Shown here in pieces: positions 32,547 to 41,348 of a DNA stretch of 46,879 nt. Numbering within the stretch: position 1 is the stretch's first letter; the number at the start of each line of letters is the position of its first letter. The translations under genes and the position numbers were made by a program. Under the pieces are notes generated by a model, which saw nothing but the letters and a program-made list of their open reading frames with translations, ran no database searches and had not been told where the DNA came from. Origin of the DNA: an archaeon 13_2_20CM_2_53_6. GTDB lineage: Archaea > Thermoproteota > Bathyarchaeia > 40CM-2-53-6. The DNA is taken from positions 1 through 46,879 of the forward strand of contig MNDT01000026.1 of NCBI GenBank assembly GCA_001915065.1, given 5' to 3'.

Positions 32547-33470
32547 CTACAGAAGCTTTGTTATGATGTAGGCTAGCAGGAATCCTGCTATGGGTGAGAT
32601 GATCCAGCTGGATATGATGAGGAATATGTTGCGGACATTCAGGACTCTCATCCTCCGTCCAAGTCCTGATCCTATGATACCTGAGGATACTGTCTCCGTA
32701 ATAGATAGCGGTACCGCGAGCTGGTTGGCCAATTCGACTGTCGCGGATCCGATGAGCTGGGCAAAGAACGCGTTGGGATACCGGAGGCTGAAGATGCCCT
32801 CGGTCAACCTTCTCAGTGCTCCTCTACCTAGAAGAAAGGCGCCGACGGTTGCTCCCAGCCCCACGGCTATTGTTGCGTCGAAGCTCTGGTTGTAGGGTAC
32901 TCCGGCGATGAGGCCGAGAGTGTTGACGCCGAGAACGTAGGCGGAGAGGAATGCCAGTGGCAGCAGTCCTGTTTTGAGCAGTGTCAGTTTGAACCAGAGG
33001 TTTCTTGGGCTCATCCGGTCATCGAGGATAATCAATAGAACTCCCAGTCCGGTTGCGACTAGGGGGACGAGGAACCAGAAGCCGAGTATCAGGGCAAGGT
33101 ATCTGGTCTGGCCTAGTATTCCTAGAGCGGCGCTGACGCCAAGAATTGCCCCTGTGAGCGCCTTGGAGAGCGAGAGGGGGACTCCGAAGAATTCGCCGCC
33201 TAGAAACACGAGAAGTGAGGCCAGCAGGATCGAGAAGGCGCCAGTGGATGTGTTAGCCGGGAGGAAGACTTCCGTGACTCTGAAGAGCTTAGGGCCCTCT
33301 ATTACCAGCCCTGTTACGTAGCCGGCTATTGCCAGGAGTATTCCGGTTCGGCGGCGGACCATTCCGCTCCCGATTATTGTACCGGAGCATGCTGAAAGAT
33401 TGTTTCCCCCCACGACCATGCCCAATAGACCCGCGAGTACCAGTGAGGCAGTGTCAAGCGGCGCGGTCAT
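32547..33470 (-). CDS. pit: PiT-family inorganic phosphate transporter
   Basis: A polytopic transporter of 307 residues, about nine spans, with the PiT repeat signature GNNLSACSGTIIGSG near the N-terminus and the related internal repeat in the C-terminal half (NQLAVPLSITETVSSGIIGS). PiT proteins import phosphate with H+ or Na+. It is short for the family, which often exceeds 400 aa, mainly because the central cytoplasmic loop is small. It starts with ATG 8 bp after the DUF47 gene, so the two form an operon. Confidence 0.87.
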   Translation of the reverse strand: MTAPLDTASLVLAGLLGMVVGGNNLSACSGTIIGSGMVRRRTGILLAIAGYVTGLVIEGPKLFRVTEVFLPANTSTGAFSILLASLLVFLGGEFFGVPLSLSKALTGAILGVSAALGILGQTRYLALILGFWFLVPLVATGLGVLLIILDDRMSPRNLWFKLTLLKTGLLPLAFLSAYVLGVNTLGLIAGVPYNQSFDATIAVGLGATVGAFLLGRGALRRLTEGIFSLRYPNAFFAQLIGSATVELANQLAVPLSITETVSSGIIGSGLGRRMRVLNVRNIFLIISSWIISPIAGFLLAYIITKLL

Positions 33471-33478
33471 TCTCTGCC

Positions 33479-34180
33479 CTAAGCGCCCAAAGCTTTCGTG
33501 ATAGCCATGACAAGATCGGAAGCGTCTTCGCAGAGATCCAGCATGTCATCAGCCTCTATGGTGGTCTCGAGATAGTTGTGGAACGAGGCGTAGTCTAGTT
33601 TCTCCCACGACCCGTAGATCTCGTCCAGCATCGCGTCCTTGACATCGTCTCCTTGCTCCTCCAACCCCTCGATCTGACGCGCCAGGTCTATCGCCTGTTT
33701 CCGGTCAGAGCCTGCTGTGTTCAATAGCTTTCTGAACATGCGGAGCTGGGCGAGACCTATCTCGATGAGGCTGATCTGTTCCTTCCGGATGTCCGAGTCG
33801 AACTCCTTCGCCTCTCTCAAGGGACGCCTGGTCACCCGTCGGAGCTGTCTGGAGAGACCGTGCGCCCGGTCTAGAATACTGTCTACGTTGTCGGCTAATC
33901 GTCCGAAGTCATAGTCTAGGCTTGCAGTCATCGAGCCTCGCCCAATCATCTCTTCAAGAGACCGGGTAATCTTGTCCCCGTCCTTCTCCAATACGTTGAT
34001 CCGTTCTGTGTAGCTCTCGATGTCCTTGAGACCGTGGCTCGGGCTTGCGAGTATCTTGACGAGTAGTTGAAGCGCCTCCTCGGCAAGTCCGGCCAGCTCC
34101 TGAATGCGGAGAAACGCGTTCTTCTCTCCAGGCACGAAGAAGCCCTTCACACGCCGTAGCACCTCATTCAGAGTCTTCAC
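33479..34180 (-). CDS. DUF47/PhoU-like phosphate-transport regulator
   Basis: A 233-residue all-helical protein of the DUF47 (PhoU-related) family, with charged coiled-coil helices and typical segments LLVKILASPSHGLKDIESYT, INVLEKDGDKITRSLEEMIG and DYDFGRLADNVDSILDRAHG. DUF47 genes sit next to PiT transporters in many archaea and bacteria and are thought to modulate them. The start is GTG. It is first of the two-gene phosphate operon. Confidence 0.85.
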   Translation of the reverse strand: MKTLNEVLRRVKGFFVPGEKNAFLRIQELAGLAEEALQLLVKILASPSHGLKDIESYTERINVLEKDGDKITRSLEEMIGRGSMTASLDYDFGRLADNVDSILDRAHGLSRQLRRVTRRPLREAKEFDSDIRKEQISLIEIGLAQLRMFRKLLNTAGSDRKQAIDLARQIEGLEEQGDDVKDAMLDEIYGSWEKLDYASFHNYLETTIEADDMLDLCEDASDLVMAITKALGA

Positions 34181-34402
34181 ACGCTCTAGAGAATTTTTCG
34201 TATCTGGTCTTCGCGCATGCTCTGGGGGATAGAAAAGAATGCCGTTTCGAGGGCGAGGGCCGGGAACGACTTCGTTGTTGGACTGGATGTCCGTTAATGT
34301 TTGCCATACGACTCTTCACTTCTGGGCACCTCATCCTAGATAGCGAAGATCTTCTCGTAACACGCTCCTCTGGTGTTCCTCCGCAAGTTCGAATCTTCTG
34401 TC

Positions 34403-35707
34403 TTAGAGGCGGAGGATGAGTATGATGTTGGCGATCGCAAGGTCGAGGATTGTTAGTGGTATTGAACGTTTTGCGAATCTGGCGAAGCTGAGTCTCTTCC
34501 TGTCCTTGTTTAGAATATTCAATGCGACAAGGTTGGAAGCGGTCCCAATCGGCGTGGCCATTCCTCCTATCCCAGTTCCGACGGCTAGTGCCCAGGCTAG
34601 TGGTGCGATCGCGATGCCGGAGACTGCAGCCATCGTCGTGATGACGGGGATGAAGACTGTGACGAGTGGAACGTTATCGACGATCTGAGAGATAAGTGCC
34701 GTTGTCCACAAGACAAGCGTAACTGATAGGACGAGGTTTCCGCTTGACTGCTGGGTGAGCCAGTTGCCGAGGCTGACTAGGAGCCCGGTCTTCGCGAACC
34801 CTGCAACTAGTATGAATAGGCCGCCGAAGAAGAAGAATACCTGCCAGTCGACCCGTCCCAGAACATCTCGCAGCTCGGTCTGACGGGACGATTCGTAGAC
34901 CAGGATAATGAAGGACGGCAGCAAGGTTGCTAGGGCGGCTGAGACTCCAAGGAACGTGTGGACGATGAGGAAGCTCACGGCGAGTCCGAGACTCACCATG
35001 CTGACCTGGAGCAGGCCCCGATCCTTTACAGCGCCTGAAGGGCTTGGCAGATCCAATAGTTGTCGCTCTCTATGCCTCCGCAGAGCGTCTCGATGGAGGA
35101 AACCGTGGTTTTTTAGGTACAGCATGGAAGTGTTCACTGCGAGAACTGCAAGTGCGATGGGAGCAGTGTTTGCGAGAAACTGGTTGAAGGAGAGAGGCGG
35201 ATTCAGACCAGTTCCTATGATCACGTTTGTCGGATCCCCTACCATTGTTGAGATTCCTCCCACATTCGCCGCTAATACTTCGGCTATAACAAACGGGATG
35301 GGATCGATTCCGAGACCGTCAAACACTTGGACAGTCAACGGGACAATGAAGAGGGCGACCGTGACAATGTCCAGAAGGCTGGCCATGCCAGCAGTCAAGA
35401 GTGGCAGGAGTACGTACATGAGGACAGGGTGGACGTCGACCGAGCGGGCGAGATGGAGACCCATCCATTCGAAGAAGCCGGCTTCGCGTAGTGACGAGGC
35501 GATGATGAACATGCCGAGCAACACGCCTAGCGCTGTCCAGTTTATCGCCGAGAAGAGTTCAGTCTCGCTCAACACTCCGGTGCCAACCATCAGAGTGGCA
35601 CCGAGGACCGCTGCAGACGGCTTATGGAACCTGTCTGATAGTATCAAGCAATAGATTCCGAAAAAGACACCGACCACTAGAACTGTGAGGGTCGTGGGAA
35701 GGGCCAA
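34403..35707 (-). CDS. ArsB/NhaD-type (SLC13-like) ion transporter
   Basis: A 434-residue protein with about ten to eleven spans. Family marks are FVIAEVLAANVGGISTMVGDPTNVIIGTG and, in the second repeat, MAAVSGIAIAPLAWALAVGTGIGGMATPIGTASNLVALN. The GDPTNV-type segment is typical of the ArsB/NhaD superfamily, which includes arsenite exporters, Na+/H+ antiporters and dicarboxylate/sulfate carriers. Substrate cannot be read. No arsR or arsenate reductase is next to it, so arsenite export is not favoured. The start is TTG. Confidence 0.82.
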   Translation of the reverse strand: MALPTTLTVLVVGVFFGIYCLILSDRFHKPSAAVLGATLMVGTGVLSETELFSAINWTALGVLLGMFIIASSLREAGFFEWMGLHLARSVDVHPVLMYVLLPLLTAGMASLLDIVTVALFIVPLTVQVFDGLGIDPIPFVIAEVLAANVGGISTMVGDPTNVIIGTGLNPPLSFNQFLANTAPIALAVLAVNTSMLYLKNHGFLHRDALRRHRERQLLDLPSPSGAVKDRGLLQVSMVSLGLAVSFLIVHTFLGVSAALATLLPSFIILVYESSRQTELRDVLGRVDWQVFFFFGGLFILVAGFAKTGLLVSLGNWLTQQSSGNLVLSVTLVLWTTALISQIVDNVPLVTVFIPVITTMAAVSGIAIAPLAWALAVGTGIGGMATPIGTASNLVALNILNKDRKRLSFARFAKRSIPLTILDLAIANIILILRL

Positions 35708-35821
35708 ATCCAGCGCTGGCTCCGGCCTGGCTCATAAAAACCATCTCATGGCCGAACGGATTTTGTTGACGAAGGGAGTGGCGACAATAACCAAAGACTG
35801 TTGAGAATTAATTCTTCGACA

Positions 35822-36508
35822 TTAGGTTAATGGCCTAACACGTGTAGTCATCCCGAGGCTGGCGTGGAGGTAAACTCTAGGGTTGGAGTGATCCCGGAAT
35901 TGGCATATCGACCGGGCATTTGGTGAAAAAGAACAAATCGTTTTTGGCCTGCGGCTAAAGTGCGCAAAGTAGACAATTGTACCAATTAGTGCGACCACCA
36001 AGCCTGCGAAGACTACGTACGGAGCAACCAGGGCGAGCTTGTTCACCGGGATGGTCGTGGCGCCCACGGAGACTGGGCTAACTGTGAAGGCTCCTAGCAT
36101 GCTAGTCGGGTGGACCGTACAGTAGTAAGTGTATGTGCCTGCCGCCAGATTGATGGTGAAGGTGTAGGTTATGGTTGTGGTCGAGAAGGTGGTTGAGCAT
36201 GGGTCCATCGTCGGACAGTCGGCCGTGTCGGCAACGCCGTCGTTATCACCATCGAGCAGGAACTGGTGGGGGGCGCCGTCGCCGCTTCTCAGGCCCAAGG
36301 CGACCACGTCGTCCTGGTGCACAGTTATGGTCGGGTTTTTCGTGGTTGAGGCGTTCCAGCCGGTGATGAATCCAATGAGGAGGATCGAGACGTTTGTCGC
36401 ATGCGCCTTCTGGACCGTCGGAAGGAGGTTTCGTGTGAACGGTTGCGCTCCCACTACGACCAGGAGGGCTAGTAGAAGCGCGAAGAACAGGTAGGTCCTG
36501 CTTCGCAT
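35822..36508 (-). CDS. membrane-anchored cupredoxin (plastocyanin-like)
   Basis: A signal peptide or anchor (RSRTYLFFALLLALLVVVGA) leads to a beta-sandwich of about 120 residues with type-1 copper ligands: His in GAPHQFLLDGDN, then YYCTVHPTSMLG (Cys, His, Met in the usual order). A second span (LVAPYVVFAGLVVALIGTIV) anchors it at the membrane, facing outward. Such proteins carry electrons in respiratory chains and are common in Nitrososphaeria. The last 40 residues (after FSRRP) look unlike the family and may result from read-through or a repeat. It is close to the frd-linked respiratory theme but not in that operon. Confidence 0.8.
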   Translation of the reverse strand: MRSRTYLFFALLLALLVVVGAQPFTRNLLPTVQKAHATNVSILLIGFITGWNASTTKNPTITVHQDDVVALGLRSGDGAPHQFLLDGDNDGVADTADCPTMDPCSTTFSTTTITYTFTINLAAGTYTYYCTVHPTSMLGAFTVSPVSVGATTIPVNKLALVAPYVVFAGLVVALIGTIVYFAHFSRRPKTICSFSPNARSICQFRDHSNPRVYLHASLGMTTRVRPLT

Positions 36509-36851
36509 TTAGATCCTACTACCGAAATCGGAGCTTTATAACATTATCGACCTTTTCTCATGCCCGTAGTGCCATCGCAGTTGTGACAGGCCACAGGGGA
36601 GTCTTATCGATGGGTCTGCTCGGACAGTCTCCTGACCGACTCTTCTATCGGACAGCTTTAGATTCTCTATCCGCTCATACCGTCAAACATCGAGTTCAAC
36701 CGAAAGCCGTCTGTCAGTCGTGCCACGGCCCTTGTCGAGGCGTTGCAGCAAACGCCGTCGCAGTACGCCACCAGGACCCTGTTCGGCGGCAGCATGACCG
36801 GTATAGAAGCTTCATATTTGTCGTTTCAGGACAGGCTGCAACGGGAGCCCA
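36509..36851. other. region with decayed reading frame upstream of the zinc-ribbon gene
   Basis: A TATA box (TTTATAAC, about 36534-36541) stands about 27 nt before an ATG at 36560. That frame has stops at 36584 (TGA) and 36659 (TAG), then stays open to a TGA at 36905-36907. See the separate pseudogene entry. Confidence 0.4.
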
Positions 36852-36907
36852 TTGGAGTTTTTCAGACACTGTCCAGGGTGCGGACGCAGGTTCCACATCA
36901 AGCTTGA
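36662..36907 (+). pseudogene. start-less open frame, probable gene remnant
   Basis: In this frame the translation is convincingly protein-like, for example SRATALVEALQQTPSQYATR, LFGGSMTGIEASYL and SFQDRLQREPIGVFQTL. It lacks a usable ATG; the only candidates are TTG at 36743 or ATG at 36794. Its 3' end overlaps the zinc-ribbon gene at 36852 in another frame. The same frame continues upstream to the leaderless-looking ATG at 36560, but through two stops. Likely a degraded gene; a frame-disrupted small gene or sequencing error is possible. Confidence 0.4.
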
Positions 36908-37121
36908 AGCCAAGACACTGGTAGGCGTTGAGCGTGAGCCCACTCAAACAGTGGAGCGCGTTGTCGGAGGGCCTCGTGCTGACTGGCAGACCATACCCGT
37001 TATCGTCCATGATGCGAGACCTATAGTCTTGGACATAGAGGAATTCCAGTACGTTTACAAGTGCAGGCACTGCGGGCATGAGTGGTCAGAGAAGCATGTT
37101 CAAGAACACCTGGAAGGTTGA
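36852..37121 (+). CDS. small zinc-ribbon protein (89 aa)
   Basis: Starts at TTG with RHCPGCGRRFHIKLEAK and ends YVYKCRHCGHEWSEKHVQEH. The two CxxCG knuckles, separated by about 55 residues, fit one zinc ribbon at the two ends of a beta-sheet domain. Such proteins often contact RNA polymerase, ribosomes or nucleic acid. No exact family is recognised. It is 35 bp upstream of the next gene on the same strand and may be co-transcribed. Confidence 0.6.
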   Translation: MEFFRHCPGCGRRFHIKLEAKTLVGVEREPTQTVERVVGGPRADWQTIPVIVHDARPIVLDIEEFQYVYKCRHCGHEWSEKHVQEHLEG

Positions 37122-37156
37122 GAAGCCAAAGTAATAGAACCTAGCTGGAGGGGAGT

Positions 37157-37681
37157 ATGGCCATGCAGGCTCAGGCCGACCTGACGAAGGCGAACGCGAT
37201 AGAGTTCAGCATCCGGGACGAGCCGTGGGTGAAGTACAAGCTGGAGGATGGGACGCTACTCTTCGGTCGTCTGGTCATTCCAAAGATTTTCAAGGCTGAC
37301 GAGTATGATCCCAGTGGCCAGCCCATTTACGCCTGGTCGAGCCAGAACCTCTTCACTACCATCTGTCCTAGACCTCTTCGAGGAATGCCTACAAATCCTC
37401 CGCCAACAACGATCGACCCTAGCACTACGAACACGACCTCTGTCGACTTCGAGCGTGTCGGCCCGGAGAGATGGAACGTGTACGAGCTGTCCGATGGTAC
37501 AGTGTTGAGGGCTAAACTGGAAGTCACGGGCATCCTCCGGACGGACAAGTATGGACCCGACGGCGACCCATTGTACATAGTCAACAACCAGCCCATCACT
37601 AGAGTCAAGGTTCCGGAGACGCTTGTCAGGAAGCAGAAGATAACGCCGAAAGACACTAGGCCCAAGGGACTCTATGGATAG
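37157..37681 (+). CDS. hypothetical protein with an internal duplication (174 aa)
   Basis: Two copies of a domain of about 50 residues: one at about residues 21-72 (EPWVKYKLEDGTLLFGRLVI; KADEYDPSGQPIYAWSSQNL) and one at about 101-152 (ERWNVYELSDGTVLRAKLEV; RTDKYGPDGDPLYIVNNQPI). They share Y-x-L-x-DGT, I-(L/F)-(K/R)-x-D-x-Y-x-P-x-G-x-P-(I/L)-Y. Each copy is predicted to be an all-beta barrel. The two are joined by a Thr/Pro-rich linker. The function is unknown. Confidence 0.6.
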   Translation: MAMQAQADLTKANAIEFSIRDEPWVKYKLEDGTLLFGRLVIPKIFKADEYDPSGQPIYAWSSQNLFTTICPRPLRGMPTNPPPTTIDPSTTNTTSVDFERVGPERWNVYELSDGTVLRAKLEVTGILRTDKYGPDGDPLYIVNNQPITRVKVPETLVRKQKITPKDTRPKGLYG

Positions 37682-38209
37682 GGCACCCGATGGTTCTTGG
37701 AGAATACGTCGTAATAAATTCCTGAATATGGTCTAGTAGATTTCCGTCGTTATTCTGACCCTGACCTGAGTCAGTTTTCCAAGTTCTACAGCGATGCTTA
37801 TCGGTAGTGATGGGAAGAGTGATTCGGAACACCCGACTCCTCTCGGGTCCTAGAGGAAGTAGGAGGGCTCAACGAGTAAGTTCCCGTGGCTAGTCTTGCC
37901 TGGGACGAAGGCCTATTCTCTGCACTCGACGTGACGTCGACCTTCGTCGAGGTGCTTGGGAAGCGACGGTCCCAGTTTCGGAGCATGCCGGTGAGATGTT
38001 GGAGATGCTGATGTTTCCGGTGATCCCCGTCTTCAACGACTGACCGGTTCGTTCGAGTAGTTGGCAATCGGGGGTCTGCTCAGAGTCCCCAGTAGCCTGT
38101 CATAGATACGAGCATGTGATGCTTCTGCATAGGCTGAGATGCTCAGACTAGCGCGCCTAGCCGGGCGGACAGACAGTATCTGTGTCTTCCTTCTGAAAAT
38201 ACTGTTCGT
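37682..38209. other. 528-bp region without an intact gene
   Basis: No intact gene. A GTG frame from 37886 (VASLAWDEGLFSALDVTSTF, then VEVLGKRR) and, in a shifted frame further on, a segment containing HAGEMLEMLMFPVIPVFND both read like protein, ending near 38040. Together they suggest a decayed gene with a frameshift around 37970. GC is high. No tRNA or ribosomal RNA recognised; weak C/D-box-like words near 38115-38140 are not convincing. Confidence 0.35.
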
Positions 38210-38644
38210 CTAAGTTACGACTATCGCGACAGTTAGACCCGGCGGGATCGTGTTGTATGCCTCGAATATCGTTATGGTGCCCGTGTACACTCCTTTACAA
38301 TCGACCGCAGCCACGAGGCAGTGCGCTGTCACAGTGACAGCGTCGGGGGATGGGCCGCATGTCGCTTCGCCCGGTGGACCAATTGTGAGGCTAATCTTGG
38401 ATGGGTTGCTGACAGTAGTGTGGAATACCACATCTGTGAGCTTTGGCGCGCATTTGACAAACTCTGCTACGCTGCCGGTGCCCGCGCTGCCTGAGAAGGT
38501 TATGGTGATCGGGTTTGCCGACCATAATGCCTTTGGAGCGTTGAGGCTGGCGAATCCGACCGCCAAGTAGGCTCCCACCATGATGAGGCTTATCGTAAGG
38601 CCTACCAGCAAATGCGGAAGATATCGTCTGATAGGGCTCGACAA
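38210..38644 (-). CDS. single-span exported protein (144 aa)
   Basis: An N-terminal span (HLLVGLTISLIMVGAYLAVG) is followed by an external, Thr/Val-rich beta domain with four Cys (FVKCAPKLTDVVF; GEATCGPSPDAVTV; HCLVAAVDCKGVYTG) likely forming two disulfides. No family is recognised. The start is TTG. It is divergent from the membrane protein gene at 38808. Confidence 0.5.
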   Translation of the reverse strand: MSSPIRRYLPHLLVGLTISLIMVGAYLAVGFASLNAPKALWSANPITITFSGSAGTGSVAEFVKCAPKLTDVVFHTTVSNPSKISLTIGPPGEATCGPSPDAVTVTAHCLVAAVDCKGVYTGTITIFEAYNTIPPGLTVAIVVT

Positions 38645-38780
38645 GTGCGGAGAGCCGGCTCGGCTTTTAACAATTTAACACTTGCCTCCTCAGGGATTGT
38701 TAAAGGTCGTCCGGGACGACTCGGGATATCCCCGTATCCCCGTTCCAGCCGCGGGCCCGACTGTTACCGCCTCCTGGAAG

Positions 38781-38788
38781 CATAAAAG
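38781..38788 (+). promoter_or_regulatory. TATA box of the frameshifted membrane protein
   Basis: CATAAAAG lies 20-27 nt upstream of an ATG at 38808, so a leaderless transcript would begin there and not at the longer frame's ATG at 38948. Confidence 0.5.
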
Positions 38789-38807
38789 AATCTCCTTTGT
38801 TTGTTCG

Positions 38808-40270
38808 ATGGAACTGACTGACCTAGGACCCCACGCCAGAGCATCGCCACAACAATCGTTCTCGCTCTCCTAGGCTTCGAGCTTATTGTTCTCGCAATCC
38901 TCGCTTTCTTTCCCTATCTGCCAGACCCTGGGCTGGCAACGCTCAACATGAGCCTCTACACGCTCCTGGCGCCACTATCAACTATACTCCTACTCGGCCT
39001 CCTCTACGCCTGGCTGGTCAGGCTCGTGACAAGAGAGGCCAGTCGTCGTTCTTCCAGTTTCAACGCGTTCACCCGGTTTCTCTCAGAACCATTCCAGAAA
39101 CTACTGTCATCAGTCAAGAATACTTCCTTATCCGAATCAGCCTACAACTTCGAGATCTTATCCCGTCCCAAGCTGATGCTCACCGTTAGCATTGTCGTCA
39201 GCGTACTGCTCGTTTTCGTTCCCTATCGTCCTGATCTGAATCCGACTGGAGACCTTGTGGGGGTGGACAGCCCAACCTATGTTGGCTGGTTAGGCCAGAT
39301 GCTTGCTCTGCCGTTGCCGGGGGCGCTCAGGTACTCGTTCGTCGGAGGGCTTGACGGCAGCCGCCCCCTCCTACTAGTACTCTTGTACCTAGTGGGGTCC
39401 GCAGGAGTCTCACCGTCCCAGATAATCGAGTACCTGCCCCTGGTCCTTGCTCCGATGCTGACGTTGTCAGTGTACATATTCGCACGCTATGGGCAGGGAA
39501 ACGCGAGTTTCGCTGCACTGGCCGGACTCTTCACTCCAGTCTCGTTCTATACCACGGTCGGACTCTGGGGAGGCTACTACGCCAACTGGCTAGCTCTGAT
39601 AATGGTCTACCTCTTCATGACGTGTCTGCTGATCTTCTCAAGATCACCTTCAGCCGTAAACTACTGCGCAATGTACATCCTCTCGGTCACGCTTTTCCTA
39701 ACCCATCCTTACACATGGGTCATGATTATGATGGTCTCACTTGTATTCGCGATCTCCCTGTGGAAAGAGACCAAGAGCCTCGTTCATGTGAAGTCCGTCA
39801 TTCCGATCATCGCAACCGGAATAGTCATCGATATTGTAAAGAGCTTCGTCTTCGCGACGCAGAGTGTAGCTGCAGGGTGGCCGTATAGTGTGGTCGGTGG
39901 GGCCGCATCGTTGCTAGCGTTCTGGAACAATCTTGTCGAAGCGCTCCTCTATACTCACGGAGGACTATTGGCAAGCTGGCTTGTGCTGGGCATGGGATTG
40001 TTGGCTGTCTTCGCGCTCCGGTTCAAAGACTGGTTCGACAGGCTACTTCTTCTCTGGGTCGCGATAGGATCAATACCATTCCCTGCTCTGGACAGTTATC
40101 TCCAGGCGCGGATCCTCTATGACCTCCCCATTCCAGTCCTACTGTCTCTCGCAGTGCTGTTCTATCTCCCACAAACAGGAAACAGAAACATGCGGTTGGC
40201 AAGGCTGATAGCGACACTCTTACTAGTAACAATCGCCAACTATGCCGTTCAAGGCATCCTGTTCCTCTGA
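38808..40270 (+). CDS. polytopic membrane protein, apparently frameshifted near the start
   Basis: From 38948 an open frame of 440 codons encodes about ten to eleven membrane spans, including DSPTYVGWLGQMLALPL near the start of the first external loop, a layout loosely like GT-C glycosyltransferases. Upstream the same frame is open back to 38822 and encodes another clear span (IVLALLGFELIVLAILAFF), but it has no start codon. The promoter-proximal ATG at 38808 is in a different frame (MELTDLGPHARASPQQ, TAG at 38871). A one-base change between 38822 and 38870 would join them; a C4 run near 38829-38832 is a candidate site. Function is unassigned. Confidence 0.55.
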
Positions 40271-40382
40271 ACGGTTACTTGGCGAATCCCGTCCTTGTAA
40301 TAGCCTAATCGCTCATTCACATCACGAAGCGTGTAAGGGAACGTTTTAACCGAAGTTTTCACAGGTAGCTAGTTGAAGAGTA

Positions 40383-41348
40383 TTGCAGGCCTCGCTCCAG
40401 TCCGATGCGAACAAGGGGCTGGTAGCGGAGATTCTGAGGCTGAAGAGTGAGAGGAACGCGGTCATACTGGCGCACAACTACCAGGTGCCAGAGGTGCAGG
40501 ACATCGCCGATCTTGTGGGCGACTCTCTCGGCCTGTCTCAGGCTGCGGCGAGGACCCCTGCTGATGTGATCGTGTTCTGTGGGGTCCATTTCATGGCCGA
40601 GACCGCGTCGATCATCTCTCCCCAAAAGACCGTTCTGCTTCCAGACCTTGGAGCCGGATGTTCGCTGGCTGCGACCATTGACGCTGACAAGCTTCGGGCT
40701 TGGAAAAAGGAGCATCCTAAGGCTGTCGTCGTCTCCTATGTCAACACGACCGCCGAAGTCAAGGCTGAAAGCGATTATGCGTGTACTTCAGGTAATGCTG
40801 TCAAAGTGGTCAGCAGTATTCCACGTGACCGGGAGATTCTTTTCCTTCCCGACATGTTTCTCGGAGCCTATGTGATGGAGAAGACGGGTCGCAAGATGGA
40901 GGTCTGGCCGGGAGAGTGTCATGTTCACGCCGGCATAACTCCCGACGTAATCAATCGTAAGCTAGCCGAAAATCGTGACGCCGAGTTCCTTGTCCATCCC
41001 GAGTGTGGATGTGTCACACAATTCCTCTACTTCTCTGAGAAGGGAGACTTCGATCTGCCGTTAACTCAAGTCTATTCCACAGAGGGAATGGTGCGACACG
41101 CGCGACAATCACAGGCCGACAAGTTCTTGGTGGCCACGGAGACCGGGATTCTTCATCGAATGCGGAAGGAGAATCCTGGCAAGACCTTCTTACCAGTGAA
41201 GGAGGATGCTGTCTGCCAGTACATGAAGACGATCACTCTCGAGAAGGTCTACCGATCCCTCCGGGACATGGTCTATGAAGTCAGAGTCCCTGGACCGATT
41301 GCCGATAAGGCTCGACTCTCCATCGAGCGGATGTTGGAACTAGCCTAG
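40383..41348 (+). CDS. nadA: quinolinate synthase
   Basis: Condenses iminoaspartate with dihydroxyacetone phosphate to quinolinate in NAD synthesis, using a 4Fe-4S cluster. Cluster cysteines are in IVFCGVHFMAETA, HPECGCVTQF and AVCQYMKTI. Other marks are ILAHNYQVPEVQDIADLVGD, PDLGAGCSLA, YACTSGNA and the C-terminal ATETGILHRM. The length of 321 aa fits. The start is TTG; a TATA-like GTTTTAAC near 40343-40350 is upstream. NadC is encoded 4 kb away; no nadB or aspartate dehydrogenase is seen in this window. Confidence 0.94.
   Translation: MQASLQSDANKGLVAEILRLKSERNAVILAHNYQVPEVQDIADLVGDSLGLSQAAARTPADVIVFCGVHFMAETASIISPQKTVLLPDLGAGCSLAATIDADKLRAWKKEHPKAVVVSYVNTTAEVKAESDYACTSGNAVKVVSSIPRDREILFLPDMFLGAYVMEKTGRKMEVWPGECHVHAGITPDVINRKLAENRDAEFLVHPECGCVTQFLYFSEKGDFDLPLTQVYSTEGMVRHARQSQADKFLVATETGILHRMRKENPGKTFLPVKEDAVCQYMKTITLEKVYRSLRDMVYEVRVPGPIADKARLSIERMLELA

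Noticed and set aside
34403-35707. Arsenite export gene (arsB)
   Set aside because: No arsR, arsC or arsenic-specific neighbour is present. The superfamily also covers Na+/H+ and dicarboxylate carriers, so only the superfamily is claimed.
36714-37079. 121-codon minus-strand frame opposite the zinc-ribbon gene
   Set aside because: The opposite strand has the CxxC zinc-ribbon signature, so this frame is a shadow.
38101-38160. C/D-box small RNA (GTGATGC and CTGA words)
   Set aside because: Only one imperfect box and a loosely spaced CTGA are present, with no terminal stem or paired C'/D' boxes.
38682-38873. 63-codon plus-strand frame as an independent gene
   Set aside because: Its last part is the promoter-proximal segment of the frameshifted membrane protein. 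The earlier part has no promoter or coding character.
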